Shown here piece by piece: positions 1-11,136 of a stretch of 64,000 nt of DNA. Position 1 is the first letter of the stretch, and each line of letters starts with the position of its first letter. Both the position numbers and the translations under genes were made by a program. The notes under the pieces were generated by a model, which saw nothing but the letters and a program-made list of their open reading frames with translations, had not been told where the DNA came from and did no database searches. Source of the stretch: Mycobacterium heckeshornense (lineage in GTDB: Bacteria; Actinomycetota; Actinomycetes; Mycobacteriales; Mycobacteriaceae); the NCBI RefSeq assembly GCF_016592155.1, contig NZ_AP024237.1, positions 4,030,001 to 4,094,000 on the forward strand. Reading direction: 5' to 3'.

Positions 1-2681
1 CTCGTGTGTGGCTCTGCGCGCAAACATCGATACTGGGCCATCGAGTCGATCGAGTGCTCACGGAAAAGCGCCTCACGCGATCGAATGATCGACTCCAGTT
101 CGTCGATCGTGCGCGCGACTAGGTCGGGCTGGGTCTTGCCGGCGACCGCTCCCACATGCGGCAGCGAATGCAGGGGCGCGAGCGCACCACCGCCAAAATC
201 CAAGCAGTAGAACTGGACTCGCCGCGGATCATGTGTCGCGGCCAGTGCCATGACCAGTGCGCGTACGGCGGTCGATTTGCCTGATTGAGGGGCACCCACC
301 ACGGCGACGTTGCCTGCCGCGGCGGACAGGTCGACGCTCAACGGTGTGCGCCGCTGCTCGTACGGGCGGTCCACGACGCCGATGGGCACGGTCAGGTCTG
401 ACGATATCGGTTCGCCAACGGCGAGCCCGGCGTCGCGCAGCACGGCGTCCAGTGGCGGCGCAGCGGCCAGTGGCGGCAGCCATATTTGGTGGGCAGCCGG
501 GCCATAGCGTGACAGTTCGTCCACCACGGCTTGCAGAACTGTAAGGCAGGACGCATCTGCGCCGCGTTCGACCGGGGCACCCGTGACTGGACCCATCGGT
601 GCGGCAGTAAACTGCCGCACCACCGGCCGGGTCTGGTCGTCACCCGGGTCGGCGCGCGGCGTGCGCGGCGGATAGGGACCGGAGACAAACGCCGTTTGGA
701 ATCGGACCAACTCGCCGTCTGCCGTCTGGAGGAATCCTGCGCCTGGCGTGGTCGGCAACTCGAAAGCATCCGGGCCGCCAAGCACGATGCGTGACTCGTT
801 GGCGGAGAGGGTTTTCAGGCACACCCGATACGACAGGTGAGATTCCAGCCCGCGCAGCCTGCCCTCGTCGAGTCGCTGACTGGCCAGCAACAGGTGCATA
901 CCCAGGGAGCGGCCGAGACGGCCGATCGCCAAAAAGGTGTCCGCGAAATCGGGATGCTGGCTGAGCAGTTCGGAGAATTCGTCGACGATGATGAACAAGG
1001 CCGGAAGTGCGGGCAAACGTGCGCCGGCGCGGCGGGCGCGCGCGTAGGCGTCGAGACTGACGAGATTGCCCGCCGTCCTGAGCAACTGCTGGCGCCGGTT
1101 CATCTCACCGGCCAGCGCGTCACCCATGCGGGCAACAAGCGGCGCTTCATCGGCGAGGTTGGTGATGACGGCGGCCACGTGTGGAGCTCGCTCCAGACCG
1201 AGAAACGTTGCACCGCCTTTGAAGTCAATGAGAACGAGGTTCAGCATGTCCGGCGGGTGCTGGGTCATCATGCCCAGCGCGACGGTGCGCAGCAGCTCCG
1301 ACTTGCCCGAGCCCGTTGCGCCGATGCACAGCCCATGCGGCCCCATGCCGTTTTCGGCAGCCTCCTTGATGTCGAGTTCGACCGGTCTGCCGTCGACCGT
1401 AGTTCCGAGCGGAACCCGCAGGCGTTCACGGTGTTTCAACCCAACCCACCGCCCCGGCGGATACAGCGCGGTGAGGTCGTCGATGCACAGCAGGTCCTGC
1501 CACCGCGTTCCACCCGTCCGCGCGCAGTCGCTGCCCGATCTGTGCGGGCGGTATGCGGCAAGCCGCCGGGCGCACGCCAGCGCTTCAGCCGCATCCAATC
1601 GGTCGGCACGGACCGGCATTGCCTGACCATCGGTGTCGTGGACGGTGACTTCCGCGCCGTTCACCCGCAGGCTGACGCATCTGGCATGTCCGTCGTCGGT
1701 ACCGGTCCCGAGCACCGTCAACCCGGTGGTTTCGGTGTCGTCATCGATCACGGCGACGACCACCGGTTGACTCAACAGCGCACCGGCGGCGGCTTCGGCC
1801 TCAGCGCGGGTCCGATACGCCATCCGGGCAGGCCCGCCACCATCGCTGGCCGTCGGATGTTGGTGGTGCGGTAGCCACTTCAGCCACTCCCAGTGACACC
1901 TATGGCAATCACTGATCGCCGCCGCGATCCGCAGACCGTCGGGGGCGTGCAACACGGCAAGCTGGCAGATCATCGCGCGCAGCAGTGCGCGTGCACGAGC
2001 GGGGTCCCCGCGGATCGTCACGGTATCCAGGTCGCGTAGCCCGATCGTCACAGGCGCATCCGCGATCGCGGCGTAGGTGTGCAGGAAGCGTCGCAACGCG
2101 GTCGCGGTGACCGGATCGGTCCGCTCGGCCACCCCGGTCTCGGGTGCGAGCAATGGGCGGGCCAATGGCCGGGATCCGGTGCCGATTCGAACGAGACAAA
2201 AGTCCGAGTCGGTAGGACGCCGCTCCCACATCCGCGCGCTGCCGACCAGCGTCCACAGCGAATCGGGCTCAGGATGACACCAGATCAGCGACAAATACTG
2301 AGCCGCGGCTGTTTCGGCCACCGAGCTGCGGAGGCCGGTCAAGTAGCTGAAGTAATCTGCGCGGTCGCCGTTCAGCTCGGCGGCGTGCTGGCCGGTGCGC
2401 CCGGCCGCAGCGGTGACGACCACCGACACGAGCATCATCGCGGGCAAGACCAGCAACATCGGATTACCACCGCCCGGACGCGAACCAAAAACCGCCGCCA
2501 TCATCGCGGCGGTGGCGACGGCCATCACCGTCGGTAACAAGCGGACCAGCAGGCTATTTCGCGCCGGCCCGGCGACCGCCGGCGGCGGCGCCACCGTGAT
2601 CTGCTCGGTCGAATAGGACGGCGCTGCCAGCCGTGGCGCCGGCGCAAAGGCCGTCGTGCTTGTGGTGTCGCGCTGACCCAT
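1..2681 (-). CDS. eccC4: ESX-4 type VII secretion ATPase EccC4, 3' end outside window
   Basis: FtsK/SpoIIIE-type ATPase that powers the ESX-4 type VII secretion system at the inner membrane. The frame opens with ATG at 2681 and runs open to the window edge, giving 893 complete codons of a protein I recall as about 1236 aa, so the last ATPase domain is outside. Two hydrophobic segments lie near residues 45-90. The first P-loop, GATGSGKS, is at about 454-461, followed by Walker B-like LIDFKGG and a second acidic motif IIVDEFSE. A second P-loop, GAPQSGKS, is near 796. The gene is divergent from eccD4, with 138 bp between the starts. Family and neighbours make the call secure. Whether the apparatus works is doubtful because eccB4 is broken in this locus. 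Confidence 0.93.
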   Translation of the reverse strand, partial: MGQRDTTSTTAFAPAPRLAAPSYSTEQITVAPPPAVAGPARNSLLVRLLPTVMAVATAAMMAAVFGSRPGGGNPMLLVLPAMMLVSVVVTAAAGRTGQHAAELNGDRADYFSYLTGLRSSVAETAAAQYLSLIWCHPEPDSLWTLVGSARMWERRPTDSDFCLVRIGTGSRPLARPLLAPETGVAERTDPVTATALRRFLHTYAAIADAPVTIGLRDLDTVTIRGDPARARALLRAMICQLAVLHAPDGLRIAAAISDCHRCHWEWLKWLPHHQHPTASDGGGPARMAYRTRAEAEAAAGALLSQPVVVAVIDDDTETTGLTVLGTGTDDGHARCVSLRVNGAEVTVHDTDGQAMPVRADRLDAAEALACARRLAAYRPHRSGSDCARTGGTRWQDLLCIDDLTALYPPGRWVGLKHRERLRVPLGTTVDGRPVELDIKEAAENGMGPHGLCIGATGSGKSELLRTVALGMMTQHPPDMLNLVLIDFKGGATFLGLERAPHVAAVITNLADEAPLVARMGDALAGEMNRRQQLLRTAGNLVSLDAYARARRAGARLPALPALFIIVDEFSELLSQHPDFADTFLAIGRLGRSLGMHLLLASQRLDEGRLRGLESHLSYRVCLKTLSANESRIVLGGPDAFELPTTPGAGFLQTADGELVRFQTAFVSGPYPPRTPRADPGDDQTRPVVRQFTAAPMGPVTGAPVERGADASCLTVLQAVVDELSRYGPAAHQIWLPPLAAAPPLDAVLRDAGLAVGEPISSDLTVPIGVVDRPYEQRRTPLSVDLSAAAGNVAVVGAPQSGKSTAVRALVMALAATHDPRRVQFYCLDFGGGALAPLHSLPHVGAVAGKTQPDLVARTIDELESIIRSREALFREHSIDSMAQYRCLRAEPHT

Positions 2682-2819
2682 CGCCGCCTTCCCCCGCCGA
2701 GTGGCCCACACCGTATGCGGCACCTCGACCCTCGACAAGTCAGCTGTGAATGACTGAACGCATCGAGACGGCTAACGCACTACCGTCCCGGCTCGACGAG
2801 AACACGTGATGCGAAGGGA

Positions 2820-4205
2820 ATGGTGGTGTCGGAGGCCAGCCTGTGCCGGGTTTCGGTGCACGTCGACGGCGTCGACGTCGACCTGGCGTTGCCGGCGGCT
2901 CAGCCCATCGCGACGCTCATACCGCCGATCGTGGACATGGTGGCGACCCCGGATGGCCGGCACGACCCCACGACCGCGGTCCGCTACCAGCTTTCCCGCG
3001 TGGGCGGACCGGTGATGTCTTCGTCGAAGACGTTGGCCCAGTACGGCATTCGGGACGGGACCGCGCTTGTCCTGACGCGTTCGGCAGCCGAGCTGCCGCC
3101 GCCGCGATTCGACGATGCGGCGGAGGCGGCAGCGTGCACGCTTGCCGAGACGGGGCGATCGTGGACACGGCAGGCGAGCCGACTCACCGCGGCCTTGACC
3201 GCTGGCTGGCTGGCCGCCATCGGCGCCCTGGCGCTGGTCCGCGCCGCCTTCACCGCCAACGACGCCCAGCGCAGCCTCGTCGCGGCCGGCGTTGCGGTGC
3301 TCGTCAGTTGCGCCGCGCTGCTGGCGGCGGCGATAGCCAACCGCGTGTACCGCGATCGCATCGCCGCACTGACTCTCGGTCTGATAGCAACCGGATTTGC
3401 GGCCGCCGCAGGACTACTCGCCGTACCCAACGGCCCTGCGGCACCAAACCTGCTGCTCGCCGCGGCGGCGGCGGCCGCTGCCGCGGGGCTCGCGCTGCGG
3501 GTAACCGGATGCGGCGCCGTGGCGTTCACCGCCACCGCATGTTGCGCCATCGGCTGCGCCGTGAGCGCACTGGTGTGTGTGATCACGTCAACACCTCGGC
3601 CCGCGGTCGCAGCGGCGTCGGCCGTGGTGTCGCTGGCTTTGCTCGAGGCGTCGCCGCGGCTATCGATCGCGGTGGCGGGGTTATCGCCGCGACTGCCTTC
3701 ACGCGACGACGCTGCCACCGGCACGCTGCCGGATCGACTGTCGGACAGGGCGATTCGCGCCGACGACTGGTTGACCAGCCTGGTCGCCGCGTCGTCGGTG
3801 TCGGCGGCGGCGGGTGCGGTGATCGGCGTACACGAGGTCGGCGAAATGCCCATCGCTCGCATCACGTTCGCCGTGCTCACCGCAGCGGCGCTGCTCTCAC
3901 GGGCCCGCTCCGACGTCGACCTGGTCCGAACCCTGATGCTCGTCGTGAGTGGAACTGTGGCGCTCACCGCAGCTTTCGTTGCTGCCGCCGCTGCCGTACC
4001 GCGGCTGGAATGGATCACCGCAACCGCAGCGGTGCTGGTCGCCGCCGCGCTGTACCTCGGATTCGTCGCGCCGTCAGTTACACCCTCACCCGTCGCGCGG
4101 CGCAGCGTCGAAGTGCTGGAGTACCTCGCGCTAGCCGCGATCGTGCCGCTGGCCTGCTGGTTGTGCGGGTTGTACAGCGCCGTGCGAGGCCTGAGCCTGC
4201 GATGA
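2820..4205 (+). CDS. eccD4: ESX-4 membrane channel component EccD4
   Basis: Integral membrane subunit of the ESX-4 translocon, 461 aa. The N-terminal ~95 residues form a ubiquitin-like domain (SLCRVSVHVDGVDVDLALP onward), followed by a charged linker and about eleven hydrophobic helices from residue ~120 to the end, the normal EccD architecture. The ATG at 2820 sits only 2-3 nt after GAAGGGA; an in-frame GTG at 2826 would be better spaced, so the true start may be two codons later. The stop TGA overlaps the ATG of mycP4 (ATGA), indicating translational coupling. Divergent from eccC4. Secure by architecture and synteny with Rv3448. Confidence 0.92.
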   Translation: MVVSEASLCRVSVHVDGVDVDLALPAAQPIATLIPPIVDMVATPDGRHDPTTAVRYQLSRVGGPVMSSSKTLAQYGIRDGTALVLTRSAAELPPPRFDDAAEAAACTLAETGRSWTRQASRLTAALTAGWLAAIGALALVRAAFTANDAQRSLVAAGVAVLVSCAALLAAAIANRVYRDRIAALTLGLIATGFAAAAGLLAVPNGPAAPNLLLAAAAAAAAAGLALRVTGCGAVAFTATACCAIGCAVSALVCVITSTPRPAVAAASAVVSLALLEASPRLSIAVAGLSPRLPSRDDAATGTLPDRLSDRAIRADDWLTSLVAASSVSAAAGAVIGVHEVGEMPIARITFAVLTAAALLSRARSDVDLVRTLMLVVSGTVALTAAFVAAAAAVPRLEWITATAAVLVAAALYLGFVAPSVTPSPVARRSVEVLEYLALAAIVPLACWLCGLYSAVRGLSLR

Positions 4206-5581
4206 GTGCAAGGGTGCAACGCATTGCCGTTCTTATGGCGCTGGTTGCACTTTGCCCAGGTGTGGCATCTCCGGCATACGCGGTCTCGCCGGCACCGATC
4301 GACCACAGTCGGCTGCCCGATTCCGCGCCGCCGGCGCCGCCGCAGCCCACCGTGCAGCGCGAGCTGTGCACGGTGCCGGGCGCAGACCCTCGCCTCGGCA
4401 GTGTGGATAAGTCCAATCAGCTGGCGGGCCTTGACTTACCGCAGGTTTGGAAGCTCACGCGTGGCGCCGGGCAGCGGGTTGCCGTCATCGACACCGGCGT
4501 CTCGCCGCACCACCGGTTACCCCACCTGGTGGCCGGTGGTGACTACGTGTTCACCGGCGACGGCACACAGGACTGCGACGGGCACGGCACCATTGTCGCG
4601 GGAATCATCGCGGCACGACCAGATTCCAAAGCTCGCGACCAGCTCAGCGGTGTGGCACCGGAATCCACGGTTATCAGCATCCGCCAGTCCAGCACCAAGT
4701 ACGGTCCGGTCGCTGAAAGATCCGGCATCGGTGTCGGCGACGTGGACACCATGGCCAGGGCCGTGCGGACCGCGGCCGATTTGGGCGCGTCGGTGATCAA
4801 CATTTCCTCGGTCGCTTGCCTGCCGGCCGGGGCCGCGCTCGACGACCGGTCGTTAGGGGCCGCGCTGGCTTACGCGGTCGACGTGAAGAACGCCGTGGTG
4901 GTCGCCGCAGCGGGAAACACCGGCAGCACAGGGCAATGCCCCGCGCAATCGGCCCAACCAACCTGGGACACCGCCGCGGTCGCCGTCAGCCCGGCCTGGT
5001 ACGACGAGTATGTCCTGACGGTGGGTTCGGTGAACGCGCGTGGTGCGCCGTCAGCCTTCACCCTGGCCGGCCCGTGGGTCGATGTTGCAGCCCCGGGGGA
5101 AGCGGTGACATCGCTTGGCACTGTCGGTGACCGCGTAGTGAATTGCGTTGCCGCGCAACATGGTCCAGCGCCACTATCCGGTACTAGTTATTCCGCCCCA
5201 GTGGTCAGCGGGGTGGCGGCGCTGATCCGGGCGCGCTTCCCGGCGTTGACCGCACGACAGGTCGTCCAACGCATCGAGGCCACCGCACATCACCCGCCAG
5301 GCGGATGGGATCCCGTGGTGGGCAACGGGGTTATCGATGTGGTGGCCGCGGTCAGCACCGATGCGCCGCCGACTGCCACCAGCAGGCCGCGTGAGCGGTC
5401 GACCACGATCCCGCCGCCGGCTGACCGCGTCGCAAAAGGCGTCGCGCTCACCGGCGCGACAATCTGCTTTTTGGTGCTGACGGCGGCGGTCAGCACCGGC
5501 GCCGTGGCGGCGCGGCTACCTCGGCCGCGGACCCAGTCGGGCCACACCAGGGGTGGCCACGACGACATCACGCGTGGCTGA
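4202..5581 (+). CDS. mycP4: Mycosin-4, membrane-anchored subtilisin-like protease of ESX-4
   Basis: Subtilase acting on the periplasmic face of ESX-4, 459 aa. It has a Sec signal peptide (hydrophobic residues ~8-27, AYA cleavage region), catalytic Asp97 in VIDTGVSPH, His128 in DGHGT and Ser329 in GTSYSAP, a proline/threonine-rich linker, and a C-terminal membrane anchor (about 415-440) with a basic tail. The full triad is present. ATG at 4202 overlaps the eccD4 stop. The 3' end is transcribed against a minus-strand frame that continues from the broken eccB4, so a deletion endpoint seems to lie just downstream of this gene. Length agrees with the ~455 aa I recall for M. tuberculosis MycP4. Confidence 0.93.
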   Translation: MSARVQRIAVLMALVALCPGVASPAYAVSPAPIDHSRLPDSAPPAPPQPTVQRELCTVPGADPRLGSVDKSNQLAGLDLPQVWKLTRGAGQRVAVIDTGVSPHHRLPHLVAGGDYVFTGDGTQDCDGHGTIVAGIIAARPDSKARDQLSGVAPESTVISIRQSSTKYGPVAERSGIGVGDVDTMARAVRTAADLGASVINISSVACLPAGAALDDRSLGAALAYAVDVKNAVVVAAAGNTGSTGQCPAQSAQPTWDTAAVAVSPAWYDEYVLTVGSVNARGAPSAFTLAGPWVDVAAPGEAVTSLGTVGDRVVNCVAAQHGPAPLSGTSYSAPVVSGVAALIRARFPALTARQVVQRIEATAHHPPGGWDPVVGNGVIDVVAAVSTDAPPTATSRPRERSTTIPPPADRVAKGVALTGATICFLVLTAAVSTGAVAARLPRPRTQSGHTRGGHDDITRG

Positions 5582-5628
5582 AGCATCTGCTCGGCTGGGC
5601 TCCGGCCCCTCGGGGGGTGTGGCGCCGA

Positions 5629-5847
5629 CGCATCACCGAGCGCCGGCTGTGGCCGCAGGAGCGTAAGAACCGCGCATGCGGCCGCGATGATGGCCGCCAG
5701 CAGGCAGCCAAGCGCCAGCGATGCCGGGCGTGCGCGGATGGGTTCGTTGACCGCGTACAGGCTCCGCCGCAGCAACGCGCATTCGAGGCGGCGCAGCAGG
5801 AATCGATATCCGCTGACGTGCAGCCGCGTTGTCGGTTGCCATGCCAT
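5629..5847 (-). pseudogene. eccB4: eccB4 5' fragment (truncated ESX-4 EccB4)
   Basis: Only the N-terminal ~73 residues of EccB4 remain. From ATG 5847, with a strong ribosome binding site (GGAGGAGA), the frame encodes a cytoplasmic segment with LHVSGYRFLLRRLECALL and one membrane helix ending at LLRPQPALGDA. I recall full EccB4 as about 470 aa with this same start. After residue 73 resemblance stops abruptly and the frame continues 112 codons to a stop at 5290, mostly antisense to the end of mycP4; that tail has no EccB features. The periplasmic repeat domains are therefore lost. The simplest explanation is a deletion between codon ~73 and the gene's 3' end. A chimeric 185-aa anchor peptide could still be made. 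Confidence 0.82.
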
Positions 5848-5978
5848 GTGGATCTCCTCCACTCCGGTTCCCCGCCACGATAGGCAAAACGCCGGCGACG
5901 GCCGTCGCGCCGATCCACAAGGCGGGCCGTCGAGCGGCTCGGGCAGCCGCGGTTGCACTCACCCGGTAGCATCTTCCC

Positions 5979-6785
5979 GTGCACAACCGCGACTTATCTC
6001 GGCACCGTCGGCGGTCGGCCGTTCACTGGGCCGGGCTGGGCGCCACTGCCGTGCTGGCGGCCGGTGTCATGCTGTTGGCCCCGGGTCCGCGCACGGTGCC
6101 CTCGGCCGTCGCAGTGGATTGCCCGGACGTCGAAGTGATCTTCGCCCGCGGCACCAGCGAGCCGCCCGGTGTCGGGCGCGTTGGCCAGGCGCTGGTCGAT
6201 TCGCTGAGGCAGCAGACCGGGTTGAACGTCGATGCCTACGGGGTGAAGTATCCCGCCGGCAAGCTCCAGCTGGGCGGCGGCGACGGCGCCAACGACACCA
6301 TTTCGCGCGTCAAGGACGTGGTCCAAGCGTGCCCGAACACCAAGATCGTGCTGGGCGGGTACTCGCAGGGTGCGTCGGTGATGGACATCGTGGCCGGGGT
6401 GCCGGTGGGTGGCGTCACCTGGGGCAGTTCGCTGCCTCCGCAGTACGTCGATAACATCGCGGCGCTCGCCACTTTCGGCAATATCGCCGACCGATCGGGC
6501 AGCCCGATTTCCAGCCAGAGCCAACTGCTGGGGTCCAAGGCCATCGACCTGTGCAACCCCGGCGACCCGATCTGCCACGCGGGTCCGGGCAACGAATGGA
6601 GCGATCACACCGACGGCTACGTACCCACGTACACCACCCAGGCGGCGACGTACATCGCGGCAAAGCTCCTCACCGCGGGCCCGAGCTCGTTGCCCGGGCC
6701 GAGCACCCTGCCCGGCCCGGCGGCGCCGCCGGGCCCGGGTTCGGCCATGGGATCCAACGTCTCGTCGCCAACTGGCGTCCGGTAA
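5979..6785 (+). CDS. cut3: Secreted cutinase-family serine esterase (Cut3/Rv3451-like)
   Basis: Exported alpha/beta-hydrolase of the cutinase family, 268 aa, expected to hydrolyse ester lipids outside the cell. GTG start; twin-arginine-like/basic N-terminus ([10 protein letters not shown]) with a hydrophobic stretch at 17-35 and a cleavage region around AVAVDCP. Family motifs: [10 protein letters not shown] near 55, nucleophile Ser129 in GGYSQGAS, and the acid/His region CNPGDPICH followed by DHTDGY. The last ~35 residues are a Pro/Gly/Ser-rich tail ([16 protein letters not shown]) that is probably disordered. Followed 31 bp later by a second cutinase gene. The upstream 131 bp to the eccB4 fragment would hold divergent promoters. 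Confidence 0.88.
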   Translation: MHNRDLSRHRRRSAVHWAGLGATAVLAAGVMLLAPGPRTVPSAVAVDCPDVEVIFARGTSEPPGVGRVGQALVDSLRQQTGLNVDAYGVKYPAGKLQLGGGDGANDTISRVKDVVQACPNTKIVLGGYSQGASVMDIVAGVPVGGVTWGSSLPPQYVDNIAALATFGNIADRSGSPISSQSQLLGSKAIDLCNPGDPICHAGPGNEWSDHTDGYVPTYTTQAATYIAAKLLTAGPSSLPGPSTLPGPAAPPGPGSAMGSNVSSPTGVR

Positions 6786-6816
6786 CGCGCGGGTCGAGGT
6801 GTCCGATAGATCGGGC

Positions 6817-7476
6817 ATGAGTTTTCGTCCGGCCTCGGCGTTGCCGTGGCTGCTGATCGCAGCCGCACTGGCAATCCCACCGTTCGCACTCATACCGTCG
6901 GCTCACGCCGCATCGTGCCCGGATGTTCAGGTCGTGTTCGCCCGCGGCCGTCTCGAGCCGCCCGGCACCGGCCAGATCGGCACCGCGCTGGTCAGCGCGC
7001 TGCGGTCGCGGGTGTCCGGCAAGAACATCGGCGTCTATGCGGTCAACTATGCGGCGAATGCCGATGTGGTCCGCGGCGCCAACGACATGAGCACCCACGT
7101 CCAATACATGGCCGCCAACTGCCCGGACACGCGGCTGGTGCTCGGCGGTTACTCGCTTGGCGCTGCCGTCACCGACGTTGTGCTCGCGGCCCCCGGTCCG
7201 ATGTTGGGTTTCACCAATCCCCTCCCGCCGGGCACCGATGAGCACGTCGCCGCGGTCGCCCTGTTCGGCAACGGGACCCAATGGGTGGGACCGATCACCA
7301 CCTTCAACCCGATCTACAACGACCGGACCATTGAGCTGTGCCACGGCGCCGACCCTGTCTGCAACCCGGCCGATCCCAAAACCTGGTCCAACAACTGGCC
7401 TGAGCATCTGGCGCCCGCCTACATCAAAGCCGGAATGGTCGATCAGGCAGCGGATTTCATCGCCGCAAGGCTCTAG
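6817..7476 (+). CDS. cut4: Secreted cutinase-family esterase (Cut4/Rv3452-like)
   Basis: Second cutinase-like exported esterase, 219 aa, starting at ATG 6817. Signal peptide at residues 1-31 (hydrophobic LPWLLIAAALAIPPFALI, AHA cleavage). Nucleophile Ser113 in GGYSLGA. The acid/His region CHGADPVCNPADPKTW and WPEHLAPAY is present, and cysteines are placed as in cutinases. The usual FARGT(S/R)EPPG oxyanion-side motif reads FARGRLEPPG, with Arg45 instead of Thr, which might alter activity. It lacks the Pro-rich tail of its neighbour. Convergent with truA, with a hairpin between them. Confidence 0.86.
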   Translation: MSFRPASALPWLLIAAALAIPPFALIPSAHAASCPDVQVVFARGRLEPPGTGQIGTALVSALRSRVSGKNIGVYAVNYAANADVVRGANDMSTHVQYMAANCPDTRLVLGGYSLGAAVTDVVLAAPGPMLGFTNPLPPGTDEHVAAVALFGNGTQWVGPITTFNPIYNDRTIELCHGADPVCNPADPKTWSNNWPEHLAPAYIKAGMVDQAADFIAARL

Positions 7477-7493
7477 CCGTGGCCGACGGTGGC

Positions 7494-7521
7494 CTCCTGC
7501 GCCGGGCCGCCGCCGCAGGAG
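7494..7521. terminator. Hairpin between convergent cut4 and truA
   Basis: Perfect 8-bp inverted repeat, CTCCTGCG (7494-7501) and CGCAGGAG (7514-7521), with a 12-nt GC-rich loop, lying 17 bp after the cut4 stop and 4 bp after the truA stop. No T-run follows on either strand, as is common for mycobacterial intrinsic terminators. Its place between two converging genes supports bidirectional termination. Confidence 0.5.
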
Positions 7522-7525
7522 TCCG

Positions 7526-8404
7526 CTAGCCAAGCTCGTCCGGATCACGCAGATCGCGCGTGACGAGCATGCGCGCTTCGAGTTCGTCGTCGGGCGGATA
7601 GTCCACTCCCACCAGCGTCAAACCCCGAGCCGGAGCGGCGGTGAAATCGCTCGCCCGGCGCGTCGATGTCAGCAGGTCGCGACACCAGGCGGTGCTGCGC
7701 CGGTGTTCACCGACCGCCAGCAGCGCCCCGACCAGGGAACGCACCATCGACCAGCAGAAGGCGTCAGCGGTGACATCCGCGGTGATCAGATGCCCATCGC
7801 GTGACCAGTCCAACCGCTGCAGGTCACGGATGGTGGTGGCACCGGCGCGCTGGCGGCAGAATGCGGCGAAGTCGTGCAGCCCCACCAGCTCTCGCGACGC
7901 CGCGGCCATGGCGTCGATGTCCAGCTCACGCGGCCACGCCATGACATATCGAGCTTGCTGTGGCTCCGCCCCGTAGGGTGCCGTCGACAACCGGTAGCGG
8001 TAGTGACGCCGTAGCGCTGAGAACCTGGCGTCGAATCCCTTTGGCGCGCGGCCGATATCGCGGACCCGCACATCGCTGGGCAGGAACCGGCCCAGACGCC
8101 GTACCAGCGGCAGGAATTCGGGTTCGCTGCGCCGCGGCGAACGCGGGTAGGCATGGGACAACGCGTCGACCGGGACATCGACGTGGGCAACCTGTCCGGT
8201 CGCGTGCACACCGGTGTCGGTCCGCCCGGCACCGTGCAGCCGCACCGGCGTCCTAAATACCGTCGACAGCGCCTCGCCGACCACGCCGGCAACGGTGCGT
8301 TGACCCGCTTGCACCGCCCAGCCAGCGAAATCGGTTCCGTCGTAGGCTATATCGAGCCGAAGGCGAACGTGGCCGCTACCATCATCGATGGCGGGCACGT
8401 TCAT
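7526..8404 (-). CDS. truA: tRNA pseudouridine(38-40) synthase TruA
   Basis: Converts U38-U40 of tRNA anticodon stems to pseudouridine in the cytoplasm. 292 aa from ATG 8404; an upstream in-frame start at 8488 would overlap rplQ and add a basic stretch foreign to the family. The catalytic Asp lies in [29 protein letters not shown] opens the first half-domain and [17 protein letters not shown] marks the second. It is the last gene of the alpha operon, 7 bp after rplQ, the usual actinobacterial position. Confidence 0.93.
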   Translation of the reverse strand: MNVPAIDDGSGHVRLRLDIAYDGTDFAGWAVQAGQRTVAGVVGEALSTVFRTPVRLHGAGRTDTGVHATGQVAHVDVPVDALSHAYPRSPRRSEPEFLPLVRRLGRFLPSDVRVRDIGRAPKGFDARFSALRRHYRYRLSTAPYGAEPQQARYVMAWPRELDIDAMAAASRELVGLHDFAAFCRQRAGATTIRDLQRLDWSRDGHLITADVTADAFCWSMVRSLVGALLAVGEHRRSTAWCRDLLTSTRRASDFTAAPARGLTLVGVDYPPDDELEARMLVTRDLRDPDELG

Positions 8405-8411
8405 CGTGTCT

Positions 8412-8954
8412 TTAGGACTCCCCGGAATCTGCCGGGGGCTCCTCAGCTTTGGGCTGGCTGTCAGCGGCCTGCGCCGGGGTGTCCGCAACCGCGTCCGGTT
8501 CGACCGCCGCCGGTGGAGCCGCCGCGGCCGCCGCCTGCTTGGTCTTGGCCTGCGCAGCAGCCACCCGCCGGGCCCGATTAGCCTCCGCGGTCACCGTCTT
8601 CTCCCGCACCAGCTCGATCACCGCCATCGGGGCGTTATCGCCCTTGCGGGGCTCGACCTTGATGATGCGGGTGTAGCCGCCGTTGCGGTCGGCGAAGTGC
8701 GGCCCGATCTCGGCGAACAAGGTGTGCACCACGTCCTTGTCGCGGATCTTCTTGAGCACCTCGCGCCGATTGTGCAGCGTGCCCTTCTTGGCGTGGGTGA
8801 TCAGCTTTTCGGCGTATGGCCGCAACGCCCGCGCCTTTGGTTCGGTGGTCTTGATCCGGCCATGCTCAAACAACGCGGTGGCCAGGTTGGCCAGGATCGC
8901 CTTCTGATGCGACGACGATCCGCCGAGGTGACGACCCTTGGTGGGCTTGGGCAT
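8412..8954 (-). CDS. rplQ: 50S ribosomal protein L17
   Basis: Large-subunit protein near the exit tunnel, 180 aa, starting at [12 protein letters not shown] (ATG 8954). The conserved L17 core occupies residues 1-120 ([22 protein letters not shown]). The remaining ~60 residues are an Ala/Pro/Glu-rich tail typical of actinobacterial L17 and probably disordered. It lies 26 bp downstream of rpoA. Confidence 0.96.
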   Translation of the reverse strand: MPKPTKGRHLGGSSSHQKAILANLATALFEHGRIKTTEPKARALRPYAEKLITHAKKGTLHNRREVLKKIRDKDVVHTLFAEIGPHFADRNGGYTRIIKVEPRKGDNAPMAVIELVREKTVTAEANRARRVAAAQAKTKQAAAAAAPPAAVEPDAVADTPAQAADSQPKAEEPPADSGES

Positions 8955-8980
8955 TGCTGGGCTCCCTTGGTGTGTGTCCG

Positions 8981-10033
<1,053 letters not shown>

Positions 10034-10096
10034 TCATCTCCTTCTCGGCACCCGCCATTTGATGCCGTTAAATCCGCACCGGCGGTGCGGCAGGTA

Positions 10097-10702
10097 TTAC
10101 TTCGAGTAGTACTCGACGATGAGCTGTTCGGACAGCGGGACGTCGATCTGCGATCGCTCCGGCAGCTGGTGGATCAGGATGCGTTGGCGCTCCCCCACCA
10201 CCTGCAACCAGCTGGGAACCGGCCGCTCCCCGGCGGTCTCGCGGGCGATCTGAAACGGCACGGTGTTCAGCGACTTCTCCCGCACGTCGATGATGTCGTA
10301 TTGCGAGACCCGGTAGCTGGGGATATTGACCTTCACCCCGTTGACCAGGAAGTGGCCATGGCTGACCAGCTGGCGGGCGTGCCGGCGGGTCCGGGCCAGC
10401 CCGGCGCGGTAGACCACATTGTCGAGTCGGCTCTCCAGGATCCGCAGCAGTTCCTCGCCGGTCTTGCCCGGACGGCGCACTGCCTCTTCGTAGTAGCGGC
10501 GGAACTGTTTTTCCATCACGCCGTAGGTGAAGCGGGCCTTCTGCTTCTCCTGCAGCTGCAGCAGATACTCGCTCTCTTTGATCCGCGCACGACCGTGCTG
10601 GCCGGGCGGGTAAGGGCGTTTCTCGAAGGCCTGGCTGCCGCCGACGAGGTCGGTGCGCAGCCGGCGCGATTTGCGGGTAACAGGTCCGGTGTAACGAGCC
10701 AT
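10097..10702 (-). CDS. rpsD: 30S ribosomal protein S4
   Basis: Primary 16S rRNA-binding protein, 201 aa. MARYTGPVTRKSRRL starts the protein and the S4 RNA-binding domain spans about 90-155 (RLDNVVYRAGLARTRRHARQ). The N-terminal Cys-rich zinc site of some S4 proteins is absent (no Cys in the protein), so this is a zinc-independent C-minus form, as normal for mycobacteria. 17 bp downstream of rpsK. Confidence 0.97.
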   Translation of the reverse strand: MARYTGPVTRKSRRLRTDLVGGSQAFEKRPYPPGQHGRARIKESEYLLQLQEKQKARFTYGVMEKQFRRYYEEAVRRPGKTGEELLRILESRLDNVVYRAGLARTRRHARQLVSHGHFLVNGVKVNIPSYRVSQYDIIDVREKSLNTVPFQIARETAGERPVPSWLQVVGERQRILIHQLPERSQIDVPLSEQLIVEYYSK

Positions 10703-10719
10703 CTCCTACGTCTCTCCTG

Positions 10720-11133
10720 CTAGACCCGGCGACGCTTGGGTGGACGGCAGCCATTGTGCGGCTGGGGAGTCACGTCGGCAATCGCGCCGACCTCCAGGCC
10801 CGCGGCCTGCAGCGATCGGATCGCGGTCTCCCGGCCCGAGCCCGGGCCCTTGACGAACACGTCGACCTTGCGCATCCCGTGCTCCTGGGCTTTGCGGGCG
10901 GCGTTCTCCGCGGCCAGCTGGGCGGCGAACGGTGTCGACTTGCGCGAGCCCTTGAAGCCGACGTGGCCCGAGGACGCCCACGCGATGACGTTGCCTTGCG
11001 GGTCGGTGATCGTGACGATGGTGTTGTTGAACGTGCTCTTGATGTGTGCGGCCCCGTGCGGAACGTTCTTCTTCTCCCGCCGGCGAGGCTTCTGGCCCTT
11101 CTTGGGCGCCGCGGTGGTCTTCTTCGGTGGCAT
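10720..11133 (-). CDS. rpsK: 30S ribosomal protein S11
   Basis: Platform protein of the small subunit, 137 aa. A basic N-terminal extension ([21 protein letters not shown]) precedes the S11 core ([20 protein letters not shown] to [16 protein letters not shown]). Starts 3 bp after the rpsM stop. Confidence 0.97.
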   Translation of the reverse strand: MPPKKTTAAPKKGQKPRRREKKNVPHGAAHIKSTFNNTIVTITDPQGNVIAWASSGHVGFKGSRKSTPFAAQLAAENAARKAQEHGMRKVDVFVKGPGSGRETAIRSLQAAGLEVGAIADVTPQPHNGCRPPKRRRV

Positions 11134-11136
11134 GGT

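Noticed and set aside
837..1874. 345-codon plus-strand ORF
   Set aside because: Antisense to eccC4, whose P-loops and Walker B motifs are clear; an artefact of high GC.
2843..4201. Long open frame of hundreds of codons overlapping eccD4 in a second frame
   Set aside because: It is the mycP4 frame open upstream of its true start. The product before residue Met at 4202 is Arg-rich and unlike any protein, while eccD4 in the other frame has clear membrane helices.
2984..4306. 440-codon minus-strand ORF opposite eccD4
   Set aside because: Low-complexity Ala/Ser/Thr/Arg composition, no motif, antisense to a clear membrane protein.
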